A DNA stretch of 48,007 nt from an uncultured Lachnospiraceae bacterium (GTDB lineage: Bacteria > Bacillota > Clostridia > Lachnospirales > Lachnospiraceae). The stretch spans positions 1 to 48,007 of the forward strand of contig CAJUAA010000031.1 in NCBI GenBank assembly GCA_910584205.1. Direction: 5' to 3'. The translations under genes and the position numbers were made by a program. Of this stretch, positions 1-6,733 are shown piece by piece (position 1 is the stretch's first letter; every line of letters begins with the position of its first letter). Under the pieces are notes generated by a model, which did not search any database, was not told where the DNA came from, and was given only the letters and a program-made list of their open reading frames with translations.

Positions 1-202
1 ACAGAGCAGAGCTGGCGGTAGAATTCCATGACGCTGACGGTGGAGAGGCAGATGTTTAATTTGCTGGGCAACAGATCTACAGGGATATTCGTGATGATAT
101 CAGAAGTGAAAGAGAACGCAAGACAAGATTGGAAAAGAATAAGGAATAATGATTGCGGAGGCGGTGGCGATATGCTGCCGCTTCTTTGTCGTGGAGGAAT
201 GT

Positions 203-535
203 ATGATGATAAAAGAAATGTCGATTGACCTTGAAACCTACAGTGATGTGGATATTAAAAAGAGTGGTGCATACCGATATGTGGAATCGCCGGCATTTGA
301 AATACTGCTGTTTGCTGTGTCTATAAATGGCAGTCCGGTCACGGTGTATGATATGGCATCCGGGGATGTGTTGCCGGAGAATATCTTACAGGCACTGGTG
401 GATGATTCTGTGACAAAATGGGCATTTAACGCTGCATTTGAAAGAATCTGTCTGTCAGAATATTTAAGGCGTGAGTTCCCGGAACTGATGAAGAGTGAAT
501 ATTTCGCGCTGAGAGAGCTGTCGATATTCATTTGA
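203..535 (+). pseudogene. Phage family A DNA polymerase, N-terminal fragment cut by IS21-type element
   Basis: The product begins MIKEMSIDLETYS after a first Met and reads like the 3'-5' exonuclease start of phage-type DNA polymerase I proteins. The D-x-E pair in SIDLETYS matches the ExoI metal-binding motif, and KWAFNAAFERICL resembles the next exonuclease block. I chose ATG 203 because GGAGG lies at 193-197; an in-frame ATG at 149 would add 18 unrelated residues. Only about 105 phage residues remain of a protein usually over 600 long. Reading then runs into the IS end and stops at 533-535. No polymerase domain is left, so the gene is dead. The exact point where phage sequence ends is inferred. 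Confidence 0.75.
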
Positions 536-711
536 GATCCACCAGTCAGGTGAGGGGATCCAGTTTATAACCAGTATTCAGAATAGATCCACCTGTCACA
601 CGAATAGATCCAATCAAAATTTATGGTCTGTGCTTAACGATTCGTAAGTGTCTCCTGTAGAATCATGTTTGGAGAGATTGGCTCCGATTCTACGAAAGGA
701 GGCCGAATATT

Positions 712-2280
712 ATGGCCAAAAAAATCAGCGTGAAGCTCATACTGGAGCTTCGGGGCAGTGGAATGGGAAGAAACGCCATTGCCCGGACAAGACACATTTC
801 TGTTAACTCTGTTGGTGATGTATTTCACAAAGCAGATGAAAATGGCATCTCCTACGAAGATGTCAGAGACATGGATGAAGACTCGGTTTACCGCATGTTC
901 TATCCTGACAAGTTCGTGCAGGAATCCATGTATGCCCAGCCCGATTACGGATATGTGCATCAGGAACTGAAACGGGTGGGCGTCACCCTGAAGCTCCTCT
1001 GGCAGGAATACCAGGACCAGTGCAGGGCGGCTGGCAGCATTCCCATGGGATACACGAAATACTGCAAAGGATACAGCGACTATATCATTGTGAACAGGCT
1101 GACAAACCATCTGGAGCATAAACCGGGAGATGCAGTCGAAGTGGACTGGTCAGGCCCGGTGATGGAATATGTGGATACGGCAACAGGGGAAGCCGTGAAA
1201 GTCTATCTGTTCGTGGCGACCCTGCCATACAGCCAGTATTCCTATGTAGAGCCCTGCCGGGACATGAAGATGGATTCCTTCATCCGCGCCCATGTCCATA
1301 TGTACCAGTACTTTGGCGGTGTGGCCACACGCCTCATCTGCGACAACCGGAAGACAGGCGTCGTGTCCCATCCCAGGGAAGGGGAGATCATCCTGACGGC
1401 TGATTATGAAGCCCTTGGCAGTCATTACCAGACAGCCATCATGCCTGCGGGAATCCGCAGGCCCAAACAGAAAGCATCCGTGGAGGGGACTGTCGGCAAG
1501 GTTGCAACCGCAGTCATCGCCAGGCTCAGGAATGAAATGTTCTGCTCCTTTGATGAGCTGAAGGCTGCCGTATCCCGAAAACTTGATGCCTTTAACCACA
1601 GCAGCTTCCAGAAACGGGAAGGCAGCCGCTGTGAAGCTTACCTGGATGAAAAGCCTTTTCTCCATCCCCTGCCTTCCATTCCTTATGAGATTGCCACATG
1701 GGTATACGGCAGGAAAGTGAACATTGACTTCCATGTGGTGTTTGAATACAACCGGTATTCCTGTCCTTACCAGTATGCCCGCAAAACGGTAGACCTGAAA
1801 GTCACGGACAGCACCGTGGAGATTTACAGCGGTAACACCCGCATCGCGACCCACAACCGCTTCCCATCCGGCAGGAAGAACCAGTATTCCACCCACCAGG
1901 AGGACATGCCGGACAGGTTCCGTATCTCTCCATGGGACGATGTACGCATCAAAAACCGGGCGGGCGCCATCGGGAAATATACGGCAGAAGTGGTTGGCCG
2001 GATCTTCGAGGGCGTATCCATAAAAGAACAGGGCTACAATCCTGCCCTGGCTGTTCTGCGGTTGAGCAATAAGTACTCCGAAGCGCGCCTGGAAGCCGCC
2101 TGTGAATTCGCAGTAACCAATGGGATTAAGAAGCCCCGCTACCACCATCTTAGCTCCATACTGGCCGCCAATCAAGATGAAATCTACATGGAACAGAAGA
2201 AAGCCTCCGACAGGGCAAAAACACCCATGGGGTACCTGCGTGGCAGCGATTACTATGGAGGTGGCCGGAATGATCAATGA
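712..2280 (+). CDS. istA: IS21-family transposase IstA
   Basis: The 522-residue transposase catalyses cut and join of the element ends. An N-terminal helix-turn-helix (about residues 5-45, ISVKLILELRGSGMGRNAIA) should read the terminal repeats. The DDE catalytic core follows, with Asp145 in VEVDWSGP, Asp211 in ICDNRKTG and Glu258 in KASVEGTVG, the spacing expected for IS21. The C-terminal part is a beta-rich Mu-transposase-like region. The start ATG at 712 is preceded by AAAGGAGG. The gene appears full length with all three acidic residues, so it could be active. It overlaps the helper gene by 11 bases (ATG of istB at 2270), the translational coupling usual in this family. Confidence 0.93.
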   Translation: MAKKISVKLILELRGSGMGRNAIARTRHISVNSVGDVFHKADENGISYEDVRDMDEDSVYRMFYPDKFVQESMYAQPDYGYVHQELKRVGVTLKLLWQEYQDQCRAAGSIPMGYTKYCKGYSDYIIVNRLTNHLEHKPGDAVEVDWSGPVMEYVDTATGEAVKVYLFVATLPYSQYSYVEPCRDMKMDSFIRAHVHMYQYFGGVATRLICDNRKTGVVSHPREGEIILTADYEALGSHYQTAIMPAGIRRPKQKASVEGTVGKVATAVIARLRNEMFCSFDELKAAVSRKLDAFNHSSFQKREGSRCEAYLDEKPFLHPLPSIPYEIATWVYGRKVNIDFHVVFEYNRYSCPYQYARKTVDLKVTDSTVEIYSGNTRIATHNRFPSGRKNQYSTHQEDMPDRFRISPWDDVRIKNRAGAIGKYTAEVVGRIFEGVSIKEQGYNPALAVLRLSNKYSEARLEAACEFAVTNGIKKPRYHHLSSILAANQDEIYMEQKKASDRAKTPMGYLRGSDYYGGGRNDQ

Positions 2281-3013
2281 TGAGAGCAGGCGCAAACTGC
2301 GCGAAATGAACCTTGGCGAAATCATCTCCGGGCTGGAGGCACAGCAGGCTGAGCCAGCCACACTGGGGCTGCCGTTTGACGACAGGATGCAGCGGCTGGT
2401 GGATTATGTCTATCAGGAAAAGTACAACGCAAAGATCCAGAGGCTCATAAGGTCTGCAAGACTTCGCTTCCCGCAGGCGGACATGCAGGGCATCCTGTAT
2501 GAAGGCCGGGGGCTGAACAGGGAGCTTCCTGGGAACCTGTCCAGCTGCCAGTACATCGATGCCCACCAGAGCATCGTCCTGCAGGGATTTACCGGATCAG
2601 GCAGGACATATCTGGCCTGTGCCCTGGGGAAACAGGCATGCCTTAACCAGTTCAGGGTCCTTTATATCCGCCTTCCTGACCTGCTCATGGAATACGGTGA
2701 CTGTGCCGCCATCACAGGCAGCCCGAAGAAGCTGCTGAACCGGTATGGAAAAATCCCGCTCCTCATCCTGGATGAATGGCTGGTCTCAGACATATCGGAC
2801 AGTGAGCTGTACTTTCTCTTTGAACTGATGGAGCGGCGTTCTGACTCCACCTCTACTATCTTCTGCACCCAGTACCGGAAAGATGACTGGATCAAGCGGC
2901 TTGGCGAGGGTGTCCAGGCGGAAGCCATAGTGGACCGCTATGCACATACCGCCTATTGGATAGAAACGGGCAGCATGAACATGAGAGAGTATTTCGCAAA
3001 ACCCAGGAAATAA
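2270..3013 (+). CDS. istB: IS21-family helper ATPase IstB, with altered Walker A
   Basis: IstB is the AAA+ ATPase that stimulates IstA and selects target DNA. The 247-residue product shows the usual layout: a helical N-terminal part (residues 1-95), then a P-loop region at about 106-113 and Walker B LLILDEW at about 163-169. The start ATG 2270 has GGAGG at 2257-2261 and overlaps istA. The odd point is the P-loop, which reads GFTGSGRT: the lysine that should contact ATP phosphates is Arg112, codon AGG at 2603-2605, one base from AAG. If real, this could cripple ATP hydrolysis and leave the element less able to move. Confidence 0.9.
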   Translation: MINDESRRKLREMNLGEIISGLEAQQAEPATLGLPFDDRMQRLVDYVYQEKYNAKIQRLIRSARLRFPQADMQGILYEGRGLNRELPGNLSSCQYIDAHQSIVLQGFTGSGRTYLACALGKQACLNQFRVLYIRLPDLLMEYGDCAAITGSPKKLLNRYGKIPLLILDEWLVSDISDSELYFLFELMERRSDSTSTIFCTQYRKDDWIKRLGEGVQAEAIVDRYAHTAYWIETGSMNMREYFAKPRK

Positions 3014-3035
3014 CCCTACGGGGTGGATCCCAAAG

Positions 3036-3089
3036 GCGAACCGGTGGTTCGCTAAGGAAAATCAGTGGAGCGGAACTACGTTCCGCTCC
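3036..3089. repeat. Two tandem hairpins at the right end of the IS21-type element
   Basis: GCGAACC (3036-3042) pairs with GGTTCGC (3046-3052) around a 3-base loop, and GGAGCGGAAC (3067-3076) pairs perfectly with GTTCCGCTCC (3080-3089), also around 3 bases. They lie between istB and the right end and may block read-through transcription or be part of the end recognised by the transposase. The apparent GTG start of the fused capsid gene (3065) lies at the base of the second hairpin. Confidence 0.75.
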
Positions 3090-4285
3090 GGATCCGCTGG
3101 CGCGAAATAATCAAAAAAAGAAACAAAGCGTGGGAAGCTGCTAAGACTTTCGTGGAAACAAAACGTGATAAGGACGGTCTGTTATCCGCTGAGGATGCAG
3201 CCACTTATGCGGAAATGGAGCAGAAAGTACAGAATTATTCTGCTGAGATTGCACGTATGGAAGAGATGGAGGCTATGGAAGCAGAGCTGAATAAGCCTGT
3301 GAATACTCCTCTTACCGGTAAGCCTATGAATGGTGCCGGTGGTCAGGAGAAAAAGACTGGTCGTGCTTCCAACGAATATAAGGAAGCAATGCTCCATGCA
3401 ATCCGTAACAACTTCCGTAATATCAGAAACGTGCTTTCTGAGGGTATTGATACCGATGGTGGTTATCTTGTACCGGAAGAGTACGATTCCAGATTGATTG
3501 AAGGTCTGGAAGAGGAAAATATCTTCCGTAGACTTGGTACTACGATTACTACCAGTGGAGAACGCAAGATTAACATTGCAGGTAGCAAACCTGCTGCAGC
3601 ATGGATTGACGAAGGCGAGGCATTAACTTTTGGTGATGCGAAGTTCGACCAGATCAATCTGGATGCCCATAAGCTCCATGTGGCTGTAAAGGTTACAGAA
3701 GAGTTGCTTTATGATAATGCGTTTGGATTGGAGAATTATTTGATTCGTCAGTTCTCCAGAGCATTGGCAAATGCAGAAGAGGATGCATTCCTCAATGGTG
3801 ATGGTACCGGCAAGCCTCTTGGTATTTTTGCAGAAGAGGGTGGTGGAGAAATCGGTGTGACTGCTGCAAGCGCAACGGAGATTACTGCGGATGAGATCAT
3901 CAATCTGGTGTATGCGTTGAAGCGCCCTTACCGTAAGAAAGCCAAGTTCATTATGAATGATGCGACCATTGCGGCACTTCGTAAGCTGAAAGATGAGAAT
4001 GGTCAGTATTTATGGCAGCCTTCTTTACAGGCTGGAGAACCGGACAGACTCTTTGGATATGAAGTAATGACTTCTGCATATGTTCCTACCATTGCAGCGG
4101 GTAAACCTGTTATCGCTTTTGGTGATTTCAGTTACTACAACATTGGTGACCGTGGGGTTCGTTCTTTTACAGAACTTAAGGAACTCTTTGCCGGAAACGG
4201 TATGGTCGGCTTTGTTGCAAAAGAACGTGTGGATGGTAAGTTGGTGCTTGCCGAAGCAGTTCAGGTACTCAAGATGGGTGCCTAA
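3065..4285 (+). CDS. Phage major capsid protein, HK97 family, N-terminus altered by IS
   Basis: Phage-like sequence starts around KKRNKAWEAAKTF and includes the charged scaffolding-like delta segment (about residues 17-80, rich in E and K). After it comes the HK97-fold shell protein, recognisable from EGIDTDGGYLVPEE, AFLNGDGTGKPLGI and the C-terminal FAGNGMVGFVAKERVDGKLVLAEAVQVL. The shell part is intact. The first roughly 17 codons come from the right end of the IS21-type element, including a possible GTG start inside a strong hairpin with no clear ribosome binding site. The native start, RBS and promoter have been replaced, so expression is doubtful. The next genes follow in the same direction at short spacing. 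Confidence 0.9.
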   Translation: MERNYVPLRIRWREIIKKRNKAWEAAKTFVETKRDKDGLLSAEDAATYAEMEQKVQNYSAEIARMEEMEAMEAELNKPVNTPLTGKPMNGAGGQEKKTGRASNEYKEAMLHAIRNNFRNIRNVLSEGIDTDGGYLVPEEYDSRLIEGLEEENIFRRLGTTITTSGERKINIAGSKPAAAWIDEGEALTFGDAKFDQINLDAHKLHVAVKVTEELLYDNAFGLENYLIRQFSRALANAEEDAFLNGDGTGKPLGIFAEEGGGEIGVTAASATEITADEIINLVYALKRPYRKKAKFIMNDATIAALRKLKDENGQYLWQPSLQAGEPDRLFGYEVMTSAYVPTIAAGKPVIAFGDFSYYNIGDRGVRSFTELKELFAGNGMVGFVAKERVDGKLVLAEAVQVLKMGA

Positions 4286-4344
4286 TTCTGGAAATAGGGT
4301 GGTGTCGGATTAGTTCGCCACCATCTTAATGCGGAGGTGGAAAC

Positions 4345-4620
4345 GTGGTAGTAACGTTGGATGAAATGAAAAAATATCTTCGTGTGGACTTTGAGGATGA
4401 TGATGTTCTGCTCCGTAATATCATGGAATCTGCCCAGATATTATGCATGGACGTGACAAGGATTACTGATGAAGATGCTTTTGATGAAGAACCTTGTGCC
4501 AGAATTGCGGTCATGTATGCGGTTGCTTATCTGTATGAACACAGGGAAGAAGCAGACCATCATGCATTAACATTATCACTCCGTTCTTTACTCTTTGGGT
4601 GCAGACAGGAGGGGTTCTGA
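4345..4620 (+). CDS. Phage head-tail connector (gp6-like)
   Basis: A 91-residue acidic helical protein beginning MVVTLDEMKKYLRVD. The pattern of a short N-terminal 'VTLDEMKxYLRVDxxxDD' helix followed by a long helical bundle is that of the gp6/gp15-like head-tail connector that forms a ring under the portal. The GTG start at 4345 is supported by GGAGG at 4333-4337. The next gene starts on the stop codon (TGATG), so they are translationally coupled. Position directly after the capsid gene fits. Nothing indicates damage. Confidence 0.8.
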   Translation: MVVTLDEMKKYLRVDFEDDDVLLRNIMESAQILCMDVTRITDEDAFDEEPCARIAVMYAVAYLYEHREEADHHALTLSLRSLLFGCRQEGF

Positions 4621-4952
4621 TGAAGGTATCTTTGCTGAATGAAAAAATCCTGTTCCAGAAGAACGCTGTAGTGTCTGATGTTATTGGTAATCGTAAGAAT
4701 GCGTGGGAAGATTATTATTCCTGTTTTGCCACGATTGGTGGCGAGAGTAGAAACGAGAAATCAGAAGCAGGGCAGACAATAGATGATGTAGGTATCACAT
4801 TTACAGTCAGGTATTGCAACCAACTTGTGGACATCGTGTCCACAGGTTTCCGCATCCTGTTTCGTGGGGAGATATACAACATTCTTTCTGTAGACCACAT
4901 GAATTACAAAAAGAAATCTTTGAAATTCCGATGTGAGAAAGTGAGGCGGTAA
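4620..4952 (+). CDS. Phage head closure protein
   Basis: A 110-residue beta-rich protein beginning MKVSLLNEKILFQKN. The pattern GNRKNAWEDYYSCFATIGGES, then a mid-protein TFTVRYC and a final YNILSVDHMNYKKKSLKFRCEKV, matches head closure/stopper proteins (SPP1 gp16-like) that seal the packaged head before tail attachment. ATG 4620 overlaps the stop of the upstream connector; the next gene begins with GTG two bases after its stop. The tight packing and order support the assignment, which otherwise rests on overall pattern rather than a catalytic motif. Confidence 0.78.
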   Translation: MKVSLLNEKILFQKNAVVSDVIGNRKNAWEDYYSCFATIGGESRNEKSEAGQTIDDVGITFTVRYCNQLVDIVSTGFRILFRGEIYNILSVDHMNYKKKSLKFRCEKVRR

Positions 4953-4954
4953 GG

Positions 4955-5335
4955 GTGGTGTCCACAGTAAATATCAATGACATGGCGGATGTGATCATGC
5001 AAGGGCTGACTGAGTTTGCAGAACTTGCTACGGATGATATGAAAGAAGCTGTAAAACATGCAAGTACCACAGTTCGGAAGGAGATTAAGGCGAATGCTCC
5101 GGAAGATACCGGAAAGTATGCAAAGAGTTGGACTGCAAAGAAGGTCAGGGAAACCTCCCAGACGCTGACAATGGTGGTTCATTCTAAGAACCGGTATCAG
5201 CTTGCACATCTTCTGGAATATGGTCATGCCAAAAGGAATGGCGGAAGAGTGGAAGGGAAAGCCCATATCGCACCGGCAGAACAGCAAGGAATCCGTCAGT
5301 TACAGGAAGAGATTGAAAGAGCATTGAGAGGTTAG
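4955..5335 (+). CDS. Phage tail completion protein (HK97 gp10-like)
   Basis: A 126-residue protein with the signature of HK97 gp10-like tail completion proteins: an N-terminal amphipathic helix, the block RKEIKANAPEDTGKYAKSW, and the later block YQLAHLLEYGHAKRNGGRV followed by a C-terminal helix. These proteins sit at the head-tail interface. GTG 4955 is the likely start, two bases after the preceding stop; GAGGCGG at 4943-4949 inside the previous gene is a plausible ribosome binding site. It is intact and in frame with its neighbours' order. Confidence 0.85.
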   Translation: MVSTVNINDMADVIMQGLTEFAELATDDMKEAVKHASTTVRKEIKANAPEDTGKYAKSWTAKKVRETSQTLTMVVHSKNRYQLAHLLEYGHAKRNGGRVEGKAHIAPAEQQGIRQLQEEIERALRG

Positions 5336-5337
5336 AC

Positions 5338-5655
5338 ATGGAAGAATTATTGCAGATTTTAAGTGAGACACAGATTCCTTTTGCATACCATCATTTTGCA
5401 GAAGGAGAATTGCCGGAGCCACCATTTATCTGTTATCTGCTTCCTGGGAGCAATAACTTCTCAGCGGATGGCAAGGTCTATTACAAGATAAATGAGGTTC
5501 ATATAGAACTGTACACTGATTTAAAAGATTTGGCGGTGGAACAGCAGTTGGAGGATGTGTTAGATGAACACGGAATCTTTTATAATAAATCTGAAACTTG
5601 GATAGAGAGCGAAAAGCTCTATGAAGTCCTTTGCATATTTGAGATGGAGGTATAG
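5338..5655 (+). CDS. Phage tail terminator-like protein
   Basis: A 105-residue protein beginning MEELLQILSETQIPFAYHHF. The core sentence-like pattern PPFICYLLPGSNNFSADGKVYYKINEVHIELYTD and the closing helix are typical of the small protein encoded just before the major tail protein in Lachnospiraceae siphophages, usually called minor capsid or tail terminator. I assign it by position and pattern only. It starts two bases after the tail completion stop and is followed two bases later by the major tail gene, so it belongs to the same operon. Confidence 0.65.
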   Translation: MEELLQILSETQIPFAYHHFAEGELPEPPFICYLLPGSNNFSADGKVYYKINEVHIELYTDLKDLAVEQQLEDVLDEHGIFYNKSETWIESEKLYEVLCIFEMEV

Positions 5656-5657
5656 AG

Positions 5658-6209
5658 ATGTCAGAGAAAAATAACAAAGTAAAATATAATCTGAAAAATG
5701 CACATTACGCATTACTCACCATTGCAGAGGATGGTACTGTTTCCTATGGAAATCCAAAAGCCATTCCGGGTTCCGTATCCATTTCTTTGGATGCGAATGG
5801 GGAACCGGAGAACTTCTATGCAGATTGTATCGCCTACTATGTTATTAACAATAACATGGGTTATGAAGGTGATTTGGAACTTGCATTGATTCCGGAAGAT
5901 TTCCGAACTGAAATCCTGAAGGAAGAGTTGGATGACAACGGTGTTCTGATTGAGAACGCACAGGTGGAATTGGAATCCTTTGCGTTACTCTTTGAGTTCG
6001 ATGGTGACCAGAGACACATCCGCCACGTGCTTTATAATTGTGCAGCATCCAGACCGGGTATCGAGGGTAAGACCAATGAGGATACCAGAGAGGTGCAGAC
6101 GGAGACATTGACCATTAAGGCAACACCGCTTTCCAGTGGTCTGGTAAAGGCAAAGACAGGAAATACCACAGATACAACCGTTTACAATGACTGGTACAAA
6201 GGGACCTGA
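5658..6209 (+). CDS. Phage major tail protein, C-terminus altered
   Basis: The 183-residue product shows the major tail tube protein pattern of phi13-type siphophages: NKVKYNLKNAHYALLT at the start, then GSVSISLDANGEPENFYADCIAYY and the acidic centre, and VQTETLTIKATPL near the end. The tube subunit assembles around the tape measure. ATG 5658 follows GGAGG at 5645-5649. The last residues read YNDWYKGT, whereas relatives usually continue several residues past DWY(K/F). Together with the headless downstream gene this suggests a small deletion at about 6203 that clipped the end of this gene. The protein may still fold. Confidence 0.85.
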   Translation: MSEKNNKVKYNLKNAHYALLTIAEDGTVSYGNPKAIPGSVSISLDANGEPENFYADCIAYYVINNNMGYEGDLELALIPEDFRTEILKEELDDNGVLIENAQVELESFALLFEFDGDQRHIRHVLYNCAASRPGIEGKTNEDTREVQTETLTIKATPLSSGLVKAKTGNTTDTTVYNDWYKGT

Positions 6210-6214
6210 AAGCA

Positions 6215-6472
6215 TTGGAAAAATCCATTGGAGACAACAGTGAAGAAAGTTCCAATCTGGATATGTTCTCTTTGGAGATGTTTGAAAATATCGCATTTGT
6301 CATGGCAAAACATGCGGATGCATCCATTCCGAACACACTGGAAGAGTGGCTGGATGGGTTCAACACCTTTTCCATTTATCAGGTACTTCCGCAGTTAATT
6401 GAACTCTGGGGATTGAACGTGCAGACCGATGTGGAAGCTGAAAAAAACTTCGTCCGACAGACCGTGAAATGA
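6215..6472 (+). pseudogene. Tail assembly chaperone, N-terminally truncated
   Basis: The 85-residue reading frame (TTG at 6215, no ribosome binding site) contains DMFSLEMFENIAFVMAKHAD and NTLEEWLDGFNTFSIYQVLP, which match the C-terminal half of the phage tail assembly chaperone (gpG-like). The expected first half is missing, and coding sequence continues upstream in this frame into the end of the major tail gene without a start. I infer a deletion joining the last codons of the major tail gene to the middle of this gene. The following short gene overlaps its stop (ATGA), as in intact phages. Confidence 0.6.
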
Positions 6473-6633
6473 CAACACCGTTGTTTCTGTTAAGGTGCGT
6501 GCAGTTAGGCTTGTCGATGGCAGATTTGGAGCTGCTGTCGATAGGCCTTATTAATGATATGTATGCAGAGAGTAGGAATGATGATTGTAAATATGCGCAG
6601 GTTGCGACACAGGAGGATTTTGATAGGTTCTAA
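6469..6633 (+). CDS. Small phage protein, tail chaperone second frame (gpGT-like)
   Basis: A 54-residue frame, MTTPLFLLRCVQLGLSMADL..., overlapping the preceding stop codon as ATGA. It has the pattern VQLGLSMADLELLSIGLINDMYAESRND followed by YAQVATQEDFDRF, which is typical of the short protein, or frameshifted extension, after the first tail chaperone frame in Firmicutes siphophages. No independent ribosome binding site is seen, so coupling or programmed frameshifting would be needed. It is the last recognisable phage gene; the tape measure that should follow is absent. Confidence 0.65.
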   Translation: MTTPLFLLRCVQLGLSMADLELLSIGLINDMYAESRNDDCKYAQVATQEDFDRF

Positions 6634-6662
6634 GAATATTTTTTTGAGAAATGCATAAAATA

Positions 6663-6719
6663 TTCCCAACTTTATTCCCAATGTATTATAATGATTTTGT
6701 TGGGAATAAAAGTTGGGAA
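6663..6719. promoter_or_regulatory. Large inverted repeat flanking a TATAAT box, upstream of the AlbA_2 gene
   Basis: The left arm 6663-6681 (TTCCCAACTTTATTCCCAA) is matched by an inverted right arm at 6700-6719 with one extra A. The loop holds TATAAT at 6687-6692, and the left arm covers where a -35 element would be. The right arm ends 14 bases before the ATG at 6734. Each arm holds two copies of TTGGGA about 12-13 bases apart. The layout suggests an operator that would cover the promoter, perhaps for autoregulation. Confidence 0.65.
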
Positions 6720-6733
6720 AAGGATGATGATTT

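Larger units (their letters stand above)
519..3113 (+). mobile_element. IS21-family insertion sequence (istA/istB)
   Basis: Two overlapping genes, a DDE transposase and an AAA+ helper ATPase, define the IS21 family. Subterminal GATCCA-type repeats are seen at both ends: GATCCACC at 536-543 and again at 586-593, GGATCCA at 556-562, GATCCA at 607-612, and on the right GGTGGATC at 3022-3029 and GGATCC at 3090-3095. Such multiple end repeats are typical of IS21. The outermost 5'-TG...CA-3' ends placed at 519 and 3113 are my best guess. An inverted repeat (GTAGAATC at 657-664 with GATTCTAC at 686-693) lies in the istA leader. No target duplication is visible; the two flanks belong to phage genes that are normally far apart. 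Confidence 0.8.
1..6633. mobile_element. Remnant of a siphophage-type prophage
   Basis: A run of phage genes in one orientation: DNA polymerase fragment, major capsid, head-tail connector, head closure, tail completion, tail terminator-like, major tail and tail chaperone. The order is that of the HK97-like structural module of Gram-positive siphophages. Terminase, portal and protease, expected just before the capsid gene, are absent; an IS21-type element sits there instead. Tape measure, tail fibre and lysis genes are also absent after 6633. The left boundary lies outside the window. The prophage can hardly make particles. Confidence 0.85.

Noticed and set aside
28..228. 66-codon frame at the window start
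   Set aside because: No RBS, overlaps the polymerase start, and its sequence is not phage-like; another frame (60-149) could be the tail of an upstream gene but is too short to judge.
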